From a virus, in the IMG/VR virus record IMGVR_UViG_3300021964_000036, positions 1 through 64,000 of that record: 64,000 nt of DNA, one strand, 5' to 3'. The position numbers and the translations under genes were made by a program. Shown here in pieces: positions 1-6,817 of the stretch (positions are counted from its first letter, which is position 1; each line of letters opens with the position of its first letter). The notes beneath the pieces are model-generated. The model ran no database searches and was not told the origin of the DNA. It saw nothing but the letters and a program-made list of their open reading frames with translations.

Positions 1-1
1 A

Positions 2-652
2 GGAGCACAAGGAGCTCAAGGAGCACAAGGAGCACAGGGAGCTAAAGGATCTAATGGTTCTTCAGGAACATCGGGTTCTTCCGGATCATCAGGTTCTTCA
101 GGTTCTTCAGGATCTAGTGGGTCATCTGGATCTTCGGGAGCTCAAGGAGCTCAAGGAGCTCAAGGAGCTCAAGGAGCTCAAGGAGCTAAAGGAGCAGAAG
201 GTGCTCAGGGAGCACAAGGAGCACAAGGGGCTAAAGGATCTAATGGTTCTTCTGGTACTTCTGGAGCACAAGGAGCACAAGGAGCACAAGGTGCACAGGG
301 TGCTAAAGGGTCACAAGGAGCACAAGGAGCACAAGGAGCACAAGGAGCTAAAGGTTCTAACGGTTCTTCCGGTACTTCTGGAGCACAAGGTGCTCAAGGA
401 GCACAAGGAGCACAAGGAGCTAAAGGTTCTAACGGTTCTTCCGGTACTTCTGGAGCACAAGGTGCTCAAGGAGCACAAGGAGCACAAGGAGCACAAGGTG
501 CTCAAGGAGCACAAGGAGCTAAGGGATCACAAGGATCACAAGGAGCACAAGGAGCTCAAGGAGCACAAGGAGCTAAGGGATCACAAGGAGCACAAGGAGC
601 TAAAGGTTCCCAAGGAGCACAAGGAGCACAAGGATCTGCTGGTCCTACATCT
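2..652 (+). repeat. Minisatellite-like 9-bp Gly-X-Y coding repeat
   Basis: The dominant unit is a 9-bp GGAGCACAA-type repeat. Within it, a 72-bp block starting at 347 is followed by an identical copy starting at 419 (24 codons each). This points to recent tandem expansion and possible length variation. Confidence 0.85.
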
Positions 653-814
653 TTAACATGTGGTTTTGGTTGTGAATCTACCCCAGCGGGTAGCCCATTC
701 TTCTATTATGGTATAAGTGGTGATCAATACATGGGAGAGCCTCACACTTGGTTCCAGGTATTCTGTTCTTCTACCGGTCTTACGTACAACTTCCCCGGAT
801 ACATATGTGGATAA
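2..814 (+). CDS. Collagen-like Gly-X-Y fibre protein, C-terminal part (5' end outside window)
   Basis: The reading frame is open from base 2 to TAA at 812-814. It encodes about 72 uninterrupted Gly-X-Y triplets, mostly GAQ, with GAK, GSS, GSN and GTS blocks, followed by a 54-residue non-collagenous tail with four cysteines (TC, GC, FC, IC). Proline is almost absent, so the triple helix would rely on other Y residues; all nine lysines visible in the repeat are at the Y position of GAK. Collagen-like repeats are common in phage tail fibres and a trimeric fibre is the likely role. The next genes encode a 2OG-Fe(II) oxygenase and glycosyltransferases, suggesting modification of this protein (inference). 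The start lies upstream of the window. Confidence 0.85.
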   Translation, partial: GAQGAQGAQGAQGAKGSNGSSGTSGSSGSSGSSGSSGSSGSSGSSGAQGAQGAQGAQGAQGAKGAEGAQGAQGAQGAKGSNGSSGTSGAQGAQGAQGAQGAKGSQGAQGAQGAQGAKGSNGSSGTSGAQGAQGAQGAQGAKGSNGSSGTSGAQGAQGAQGAQGAQGAQGAQGAKGSQGSQGAQGAQGAQGAKGSQGAQGAKGSQGAQGAQGSAGPTSLTCGFGCESTPAGSPFFYYGISGDQYMGEPHTWFQVFCSSTGLTYNFPGYICG

Positions 815-835
815 TACCTTAATTAAACAAATTTA

Positions 836-1102
836 ATGAATAAGCCGGTACCACAAATAAAGATGTCTATTTTTGAGTTGGGTCGTAGTATAATAGGAAG
901 GGATGATATTACATCGGTTAAAATCATAGATAGGGATGGTAATGTTATCGAAAGTCATGAGTATAAGTCCAACGAGAAAGATGTTATTCCGAGTGTGGTG
1001 TTTTCGATTTCTGATGTACTGAGTCCACAACAACAAGTGAGTGTGGCTAGTCAAGAATTCCTTTCTTCTGTTTTAGAACCAAAATTTCCCGGAATGATAT
1101 AA
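836..1102 (+). CDS. Small protein of unknown function
   Basis: An 88-residue protein starting at ATG 836, 21 bases after the fibre gene. It has a basic N-terminus and a predicted beta-hairpin-like stretch (SVKIIDRDGNVIESHEY). I do not recognise a family and see no signal peptide or membrane segment. Its position between the fibre and the oxygenase suggests a role connected with the fibre, such as a chaperone or adhesin accessory, but this is only context. Confidence 0.6.
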   Translation: MNKPVPQIKMSIFELGRSIIGRDDITSVKIIDRDGNVIESHEYKSNEKDVIPSVVFSISDVLSPQQQVSVASQEFLSSVLEPKFPGMI

Positions 1103-1122
1103 TTTCAGGAAACCTTTGTAGT

Positions 1123-1149
1123 TAATGCTGTATAAATTCTAAAGCATTA
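1123..1149 (+). promoter_or_regulatory. Hairpin with TATAAAT in its loop, possible late promoter
   Basis: Arms TAATGCT (1123-1129) and AGCATTA (1143-1149) enclose TATAAAT, 12 bases before the oxygenase ATG. It resembles the TATA-in-hairpin elements upstream of many other genes here and the T4 late consensus TATAAATA. Confidence 0.35.
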
Positions 1150-1161
1150 TTGTAAAGAGTT

Positions 1162-1740
1162 ATGAAGGTTCAGACCATTATTGTAGATGATTTTTATAAA
1201 AACCCTGATGATGTTCGATCATTTGCATTAGCTCAGGAATTTGGTGTTCATGGAAACTATCCGGGTCAGAGGACTGCTTCTTTCTTGGCAGACAATGTTA
1301 AAAATTCAATTCAGGAGATCATTAGACCGTTTGGTGGTGAAGTAACTTGGTGGGGCGATGATTCAACAGGTTCATTCCAGTATACTACTGCTGCTGATAG
1401 ATCTTGGATTCATAGTGATGACACTACAGATTGGGCAGGGGTACTTTATTTAACACCAGATGCACCCCTATCTGCAGGTACTGGCTTATTTAGACATAAG
1501 GATACTGGTCTTTATCGGTGGAGAAATTCTGAACATCCTGAGGAGGTTGCTGCTAATGCTCCTGTAAACATCGAATCTCAAGATATGACCAAATGGGAGA
1601 TGGTAGATAAGGTTGGTAATGTGTATAATAGGCTAGTTTTATATAGAGGGGATTTATTCCATATTTCCCTAGATTATTTTGGTCAGGGTAAAGAGGATGC
1701 AAGGTTATTTCAGGTTTTCTTTTTTAACACTGAAAAGTAA
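1162..1740 (+). CDS. 2OG-Fe(II) oxygenase-like protein
   Basis: 192 residues with the facial-triad pattern of 2-oxoglutarate/Fe(II) dioxygenases: H84-x-D86 (WIHSDD), distal H167 (GDLFHIS) and a candidate 2-oxoglutarate-binding R181 (ARLFQVF), in the correct order and spacing and within predicted beta strands. Such enzymes hydroxylate protein side chains or small molecules. It lies directly downstream of a collagen-like gene rich in GAK and abuts a glycosyltransferase (TAA followed at once by ATG 1741), so hydroxylation of lysine or another fibre residue before glycosylation is a plausible role (inference). It could instead act on a nucleotide sugar or another phage protein. Confidence 0.7.
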   Translation: MKVQTIIVDDFYKNPDDVRSFALAQEFGVHGNYPGQRTASFLADNVKNSIQEIIRPFGGEVTWWGDDSTGSFQYTTAADRSWIHSDDTTDWAGVLYLTPDAPLSAGTGLFRHKDTGLYRWRNSEHPEEVAANAPVNIESQDMTKWEMVDKVGNVYNRLVLYRGDLFHISLDYFGQGKEDARLFQVFFFNTEK

Positions 1741-3027
1741 ATGCTAATAGTCAAAAGACCAACTGCTATTGTTTTTGGTTGGAATAAACCAAAAGGTAGT
1801 TATGAATTTGTAACTACCGTTTATTCCGAAGAGGAAAATAATATGCAATGGGTTAATTTGATAGCTTGTGATGTTGGTAATATCTCATACAATGGTTTAT
1901 CACAACTTAATGTCAGGCATAGTCCTGACGTTTTGGTTTTTATAGGCATCGAACGTCAACAAATACATCCATATTTTGACAAGATGTCTATTTATTTTGA
2001 AAAGGTCCCACATGACGATGAAATTGCAAATGCTGTTGTTGTTAAAACAATTGCTCTACATTCCGATCCCTATGCTCCTTTCTTTAGTGTTTTTACACCT
2101 GCTTTTAAAACGGGGGATAGAATATTTAGAACCTATCAGGGGTTAAAGGATCAAACTGAGAAGGATTGGGAATGGGTAGTTGTAGACGATTCACCACCAG
2201 ATCATAATGAGCTATGGGATAACCTTCAAAAGATAGCATCTGAGGATTTTAGGGTTAAACCGTATAGAATAAACCCTAACACTGGTGGTCTGGTCGGACT
2301 GGCAAAAAAGAGGGCTTGTTCACTTTCTAGAGGTACATGGTTGGTTGAACTTGATCATGACGATTACCTATTAGATCACTGTCTAAGCAAAATAAGATCT
2401 GCCAGCGAAAGGTTTCCGGATGCTGGATTCGTCTATAGCGATTGTACTGAAATGTTCGGGGATGGCAGATTTGTCAAATTTGACGAAAGGGTAGATTGGG
2501 ATTTTTATGGAGCTGAAAATAACCACTTTAACTTTGGATATTCAGGTCATTCTTGGATTGATATAAAGGGTAAAAGATATTTACAACACCACTACCCTTC
2601 AATTAACCCAATCACAATTCGATTTAATTTATCAATGCCTAATCATGTTAGAGCTTGGAGATCCGATGTTTATAAAAAAATAGGAGGTCATAGAGAAACT
2701 CTTCCTTTGGCTGATGACTTGGAGCTTATTATTAGGTCCTTCATTGAAACCAGGATAATTCATATAAAAGATTTGCTGTATGTCCAGTATAGGGATGGAT
2801 ATGGAACTGTTAACTATAATTCTTTTGAAATTAACAGAATTTCAAGACTTATAAAGGAAGAGTATAACGAAGCAATCCATAAAAGAATTTTGGAGCTAGG
2901 ATTCCATGATTGGGAATGGGATGCTGAAAAGAGAACTAATATTCACCAAGAGGCTATAATGAAAAATGACATGAGCGATATGAAATTTTGGGAGGAAGAG
3001 CAGGTTTTAAATTATATCTATGAGTAA
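1741..3027 (+). CDS. Family 2 (GT-A) glycosyltransferase
   Basis: 428 residues. After about 115 residues of unrecognised N-terminal sequence comes a typical GT2 nucleotide-sugar domain: FSVFTPAFKTGDR, then WVVVDDSPPD, a GLAKKRACSLSRG segment, and the metal-binding ELDHDDYLL corresponding to the DxD motif. The gene starts on the base after the stop of the oxygenase and overlaps the next glycosyltransferase by 8 bases, so the three are probably translated together. Acceptor and sugar cannot be read from sequence; the context points to the adjacent fibre protein or a small glycan built on it. Confidence 0.85.
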   Translation: MLIVKRPTAIVFGWNKPKGSYEFVTTVYSEEENNMQWVNLIACDVGNISYNGLSQLNVRHSPDVLVFIGIERQQIHPYFDKMSIYFEKVPHDDEIANAVVVKTIALHSDPYAPFFSVFTPAFKTGDRIFRTYQGLKDQTEKDWEWVVVDDSPPDHNELWDNLQKIASEDFRVKPYRINPNTGGLVGLAKKRACSLSRGTWLVELDHDDYLLDHCLSKIRSASERFPDAGFVYSDCTEMFGDGRFVKFDERVDWDFYGAENNHFNFGYSGHSWIDIKGKRYLQHHYPSINPITIRFNLSMPNHVRAWRSDVYKKIGGHRETLPLADDLELIIRSFIETRIIHIKDLLYVQYRDGYGTVNYNSFEINRISRLIKEEYNEAIHKRILELGFHDWEWDAEKRTNIHQEAIMKNDMSDMKFWEEEQVLNYIYE

Positions 3028-4225
3028 TAAAACAACTAAAATTTGTATGAATGCGATGGTTGCTAATGAATCGCATGTTATACTTAGGATGCTTGAATCC
3101 TGCTATCAACATATAGATTATTGGGTAGTGCAGGATAATGGGTCTACAGATGGCACACAAGATATTATAAGGAATTTCTTTGCAGAAAAAGGGATACCTG
3201 GGTATCTTTATGAAACTGAGTGGCAATATCCAGGATTTAATAGAGACCACACACTTCAAGAATGCTTAAAAGCTGATCACGGGTGCGATTGGATTTTGAG
3301 GATGGATGCTGATGAACAGCTGGTGGTCGATGATGATTTTAATTGGGAAATTTTAAACGATACATCTATTCAAAGTTTCAATATTACCGCACAAGATCCA
3401 GGTGGTATTTATTACCGGACTTGGCTTTGGAATGCAAAACTGCCATGGTACTTTAAACATGACAAAAGGCATGAGATAATTTTCCTTTCTGGTAATGAAA
3501 TGGGGGAGGATAATTTTCAGATAGTTAACTTACCGCGGGGATTTAGGCACATTATTACTAATGATGGACAAACTTGGGACACCTCTCTAAAGTTTTTAAA
3601 CGATGCGCTTATTCTTGAAGCTGACCAAGTTTGCTCTGGAAAGATAAATGATGACGATTATCACCTTTTCTATATTGGTAAAAGTTATGCTGATACTTAC
3701 CAGGACCAAAACTTCCCGTTTGGGAAGAATCATGGTGATGAATATGCTAGAAGGGCTATCTATTACCTCGAGCACTATGTTAGGAGAAGGTTCCCAGTTT
3801 ATGACGAGGACATACCTCCAGCTGGACTTGACGAGATGTGTTACTTTTCTTTGGTCCTTATAGGGCAAGCTTATAAGTTTATTGGAAACCGAGAGCTTGC
3901 TTACAAAAGGCTTGAACAAGCGGATTGGTACTGTCCCTTTAGAAATGAGCACTGGGTTATTTTAGCAGAAATGCATGCTGATGATCAGAATTTTGAAAGG
4001 ATGTATGAAATAACAACCCTTCTCATGGGTGATGATAGGGTATGTCCATTTCCGGATTGGTATTTTTTACTTTGGACGTCCTGCTATAAGGATACCTCAG
4101 ATTATGTACAATTTCTCCATAATGAAGCAATGAAATTTATGGGGTTAGTTGAAACCCAAACAATCCAAGATAATCAAGATAATTTACAACCTAGCGAAGA
4201 CACCTATTTCCCTGGTGAAATTTAA
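3020..4225 (+). CDS. Family 2 glycosyltransferase with C-terminal helical repeat region
   Basis: 401 residues. The N-terminal GT-A domain shows MVANESHVILRMLES, VVQDNGSTDGT and the metal site LRMDADEQLV. The C-terminal half (about residues 250-370) is helical and TPR-like (GQAYKFIGNRELAYKRLEQA, then HWVILAEMHADDQN). GT2 plus TPR proteins of this kind are common in polysaccharide and protein glycosylation clusters. It overlaps the preceding glycosyltransferase by 8 bases, in a different frame. Likely cytoplasmic, transferring a sugar to the fibre or to a glycan on it. Confidence 0.85.
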   Translation: MSNKTTKICMNAMVANESHVILRMLESCYQHIDYWVVQDNGSTDGTQDIIRNFFAEKGIPGYLYETEWQYPGFNRDHTLQECLKADHGCDWILRMDADEQLVVDDDFNWEILNDTSIQSFNITAQDPGGIYYRTWLWNAKLPWYFKHDKRHEIIFLSGNEMGEDNFQIVNLPRGFRHIITNDGQTWDTSLKFLNDALILEADQVCSGKINDDDYHLFYIGKSYADTYQDQNFPFGKNHGDEYARRAIYYLEHYVRRRFPVYDEDIPPAGLDEMCYFSLVLIGQAYKFIGNRELAYKRLEQADWYCPFRNEHWVILAEMHADDQNFERMYEITTLLMGDDRVCPFPDWYFLLWTSCYKDTSDYVQFLHNEAMKFMGLVETQTIQDNQDNLQPSEDTYFPGEI

Positions 4226-4235
4226 ATAAAATCAT

Positions 4236-4514
4236 ATGGAAAACAATCAAGTAAAAATTACAACCGAGGAGCTTGAAAAAGTAAGCACCTTGAGAAATGA
4301 GATCTTAGAAAACGTTGAATCGATAGGTAGGCTTAATATAAGGAAGCACTTTCTTGTCAAAGAACTAGAGCCAATCGAAGCAACCCTTATTTCATTACTT
4401 CAGAAGTCTGAAGATTTGGACACACAGGAGAAAAATGTAATCGACGAAATCATACAGAAGTATGGCGAGGGGCAACTGAACTTTGAAACTGGCATTTACA
4501 CTAAAGAAAAATAA
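4236..4514 (+). CDS. Small coiled-coil protein
   Basis: 92 residues, highly charged and almost entirely alpha-helical, with two heptad-rich helices (EELEKVSTLRNEILENVES and HFLVKELEPIEATLISLLQ). No catalytic motif. It lies between glycosyltransferase genes with only 10 and 3 bases of spacing, suggesting an adaptor or structural partner translated with them. The family is not recognised. Confidence 0.6.
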   Translation: MENNQVKITTEELEKVSTLRNEILENVESIGRLNIRKHFLVKELEPIEATLISLLQKSEDLDTQEKNVIDEIIQKYGEGQLNFETGIYTKEK

Positions 4515-4517
4515 ACG

Positions 4518-5567
4518 ATGAAAGAAATCGAGGCTTTAAGAAGAACTAAATATGAGTTGATTAGGACAGTAAATTCAATTCAACAAACGCTAGACGAGAA
4601 GACTGGCGGAAAGCCTCGTATTCTTTTTATAGCCCCACACCTTTCTACTGGTGGTATGCCTCAGTACCTTTATAAAAAAATAGAATCTTTTAATGAAGGT
4701 GCAGAGGTTTATTGTATTCAGTATAGCAATACTGCTGAAGCTTATGTTGTTCAAAGAGATAGAATCAAGGAAAAAATAGGATCAAGGTTCCATTGCTTGG
4801 GGAATGATAAAACTGAGATTCTAACCCTCATCGAAAAGATATGTCCTGATGTTATACACTTTGATGACTTTGTAGAATTCTTTATCAATTCCTCGATAAT
4901 TGACAAAATATACGATCCTAATAGGCCTTATTACATCGTGGAAACGTGTCATAGCTCCAACGTAGATCCCAGCGATAAGGTTTATTGTCCTGATAAATTT
5001 GTGATGGTAAACGAGTGGATGTGTGATAAGTTTAGCAACTTGGGGGTGCCAGTCGATATCTTAGAATATCCCATAGAAAATTTAATTAGACCAGATAGGG
5101 ACACGTCATTAGAAGAACTTGGGCTAGATCCAGCAAAAAAACACATTATCAATATTGGTCTTTTTACACCAGGTAAAAACCAAGGGGAGCTTATTGAATA
5201 TGCTAGGGAGCTGGAAGATCACCCAATTCAGTTTCATTTTATAGGTAATACAGCTCCAAACTTCCAAAGTTATTGGGAACCTCTATTGGAAAATCTTCCA
5301 AAAAACTGTAAAATTTGGGGAGAAAGAAAGGATACTGATAATTTTTACAAGTGTGCAGATCTTTTTGTTTTTACATCCAATTGGGAACTAAACCCAATTG
5401 TAATTAAAGAAACCCTTTCTTGGAATTTACCAATTCTAATGAGAAGATTGGGCCCTTATAAGGATTCGTATGATGATAATCCACTTGTGACGTACTTGAC
5501 CCCAGGGGGTGCATTCGATGACAGAGAGGATAACATACAAAAAATAAAAGATATACTTAGTTTATAA
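4518..5567 (+). CDS. GT-B (family 4-like) glycosyltransferase
   Basis: 349 residues. The N-terminal Rossmann half opens with ILFIAPHLSTGGMPQYLY, the classic GT4 glycine-rich beginning, after a short helical leader. The C-terminal half has the donor-binding features NIGLFTPGKNQGELIEYA, FHFIGNT, and a late FVFTSNWELNPIVIKETLS that matches the GT4 E-x7-E region. The stop overlaps the ATG of the next gene (TAATG). A third sugar-transfer step of the module; donor unknown. Confidence 0.85.
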   Translation: MKEIEALRRTKYELIRTVNSIQQTLDEKTGGKPRILFIAPHLSTGGMPQYLYKKIESFNEGAEVYCIQYSNTAEAYVVQRDRIKEKIGSRFHCLGNDKTEILTLIEKICPDVIHFDDFVEFFINSSIIDKIYDPNRPYYIVETCHSSNVDPSDKVYCPDKFVMVNEWMCDKFSNLGVPVDILEYPIENLIRPDRDTSLEELGLDPAKKHIINIGLFTPGKNQGELIEYARELEDHPIQFHFIGNTAPNFQSYWEPLLENLPKNCKIWGERKDTDNFYKCADLFVFTSNWELNPIVIKETLSWNLPILMRRLGPYKDSYDDNPLVTYLTPGGAFDDREDNIQKIKDILSL

Positions 5568-6748
5568 TGAATAAAAGAGGTTTAGAGGTTTATACCGATT
5601 TGAAGAAATCTAAATCTGTAAGATTTAGACATCCCATAACTTTTGATTTCTATTTTGATTATGGACCCAAGGCTGATTGTATAGGACCGAGTAATGCTAA
5701 GCCTTGTATGATAAAATTCAAAGATCTTGACCATGATAGGTACGCTTATAATGGTGAAACTTCCCCGGGATTGTATACACAGTTGTATAGAAAGTGGTAT
5801 ACTAACTGGCGTCTAGAGGCATTCGACGGTGATGATTTAATTTTTCAGAAAGACCTTGATGATTTATTAATGGGAGGTAAGGTTTGTATTTCAATTGATA
5901 GCAGTTCTTTAGGAGATACCCTGGCCTGGATGCCCGTGGTAGAGAGGTTCAGGGTAAAATACGGCTGTGATTTGTATGCTACAACCTTTTGGAATGAACT
6001 ATTAGCCAACTATTACCCAGATATAAGATTTAAACCACCAGGTTACAGGGAATCACAAACTAATGCTACTATTGGTGTTGGTTGGTATGATGAGGATGAT
6101 CGGGATAAACACAAAAGAGATCCAAGAACAATATCTCTCCAACAAGTTGCTGGTGACATTTTGGGAATAGAGGTTGAAGAAGATGTATTAAATGATAATG
6201 TGCCACTAACTATAAGAAATTCTAAGCCCACCATCGACGGTAAATATGTTTGTATTGCTATGGATTCCACTGCCAATGCAAAGCACTGGCACTATGACGG
6301 CGGATGGCAAAAGATTGTAGACTATTTAAACTCAATAGGTTATAAAGTTGTTGTTGTACAGAAACAGGCAACGGGTCTGTCTGGTATTATCGACAAGACC
6401 GGTGACATAGATATCCTTCAAAGGGCAATTGACATTTATCATTCTGATTTCTTTATTGGTATCGGTTCTGGGTTAAGTTGGCTTGCTTGGTCCTTACATA
6501 AACCTGTAATTATGATTTCTGGATTTTCTGATCCTTTCTGTGAGTTTTCTACCAAAAATTATAGGATCATAAACAGGGACGTGTGTCACGGATGCTTCAG
6601 CGATCCTTCGATTAAGTTTGATAAGGGAGACTGGAACTGGTGTCCAAGGCTTAAGGACACGGAAAGAATGTTTGAATGTACCAAAACTATTACTCCAGAA
6701 GTTGTGCAAAAAAATATCGAAGCCCTTATCATCGATCACCTATCCTAA
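5567..6748 (+). CDS. GT9-like protein O-heptosyltransferase with iron-finger cysteines (TibC/BAHT-like)
   Basis: 393 residues. The layout matches the bacterial autotransporter heptosyltransferase family: an N-terminal beta-rich domain, a GT9-type Rossmann region (CISIDSSSLGDTLAWMPVVE), and a donor domain ending in DFFIGIGSGLSWLAWSLHKP. Near the C-terminus are four cysteines, C340-x2-C343-x15-C359-x11-C371, the pattern of the iron-finger that defines TibC-type enzymes. Those enzymes transfer heptose from a nucleotide-heptose onto Ser of adhesins. Here the likely acceptor is Ser/Thr in the phage fibre (inference). The heptose link is strengthened by a HldE-type heptose kinase gene at 32644. It closes the modification module. 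Confidence 0.8.
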   Translation: MNKRGLEVYTDLKKSKSVRFRHPITFDFYFDYGPKADCIGPSNAKPCMIKFKDLDHDRYAYNGETSPGLYTQLYRKWYTNWRLEAFDGDDLIFQKDLDDLLMGGKVCISIDSSSLGDTLAWMPVVERFRVKYGCDLYATTFWNELLANYYPDIRFKPPGYRESQTNATIGVGWYDEDDRDKHKRDPRTISLQQVAGDILGIEVEEDVLNDNVPLTIRNSKPTIDGKYVCIAMDSTANAKHWHYDGGWQKIVDYLNSIGYKVVVVQKQATGLSGIIDKTGDIDILQRAIDIYHSDFFIGIGSGLSWLAWSLHKPVIMISGFSDPFCEFSTKNYRIINRDVCHGCFSDPSIKFDKGDWNWCPRLKDTERMFECTKTITPEVVQKNIEALIIDHLS

Positions 6749-6760
6749 CCTCTTTTTATT

Positions 6761-6814
6761 CTACAGATATATAAAGTCAAAGCGATATAGTCGCTTTTTA
6801 ATAATACTCTGTAG
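6761..6814 (+). promoter_or_regulatory. Late promoter motif within a two-tier inverted repeat
   Basis: GATATATAAAG at 6766-6776 lies inside outer arms CTACAGA (6761-6767) and TCTGTAG (6808-6814), with an inner hairpin AAAGCGA/TCGCTTT (6779-6797) followed by T residues. It is 41 bases from the ATG of the next structural gene and is one of about a dozen such motifs in the window. Confidence 0.55.
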
Positions 6815-6817
6815 ATA

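Noticed and set aside
54-656. A 200-codon open frame on the + strand rich in KEHKEHK across the collagen region
   Set aside because: It is the third-frame shadow of the GGAGCACAA repeat. The Gly-X-Y frame (2 mod 3) is open from the window edge to 814 and gives a proper C-terminal domain.
3596-3952. 118-codon minus-strand open frame
   Set aside because: Antisense to the second GT2 gene; no homology features.
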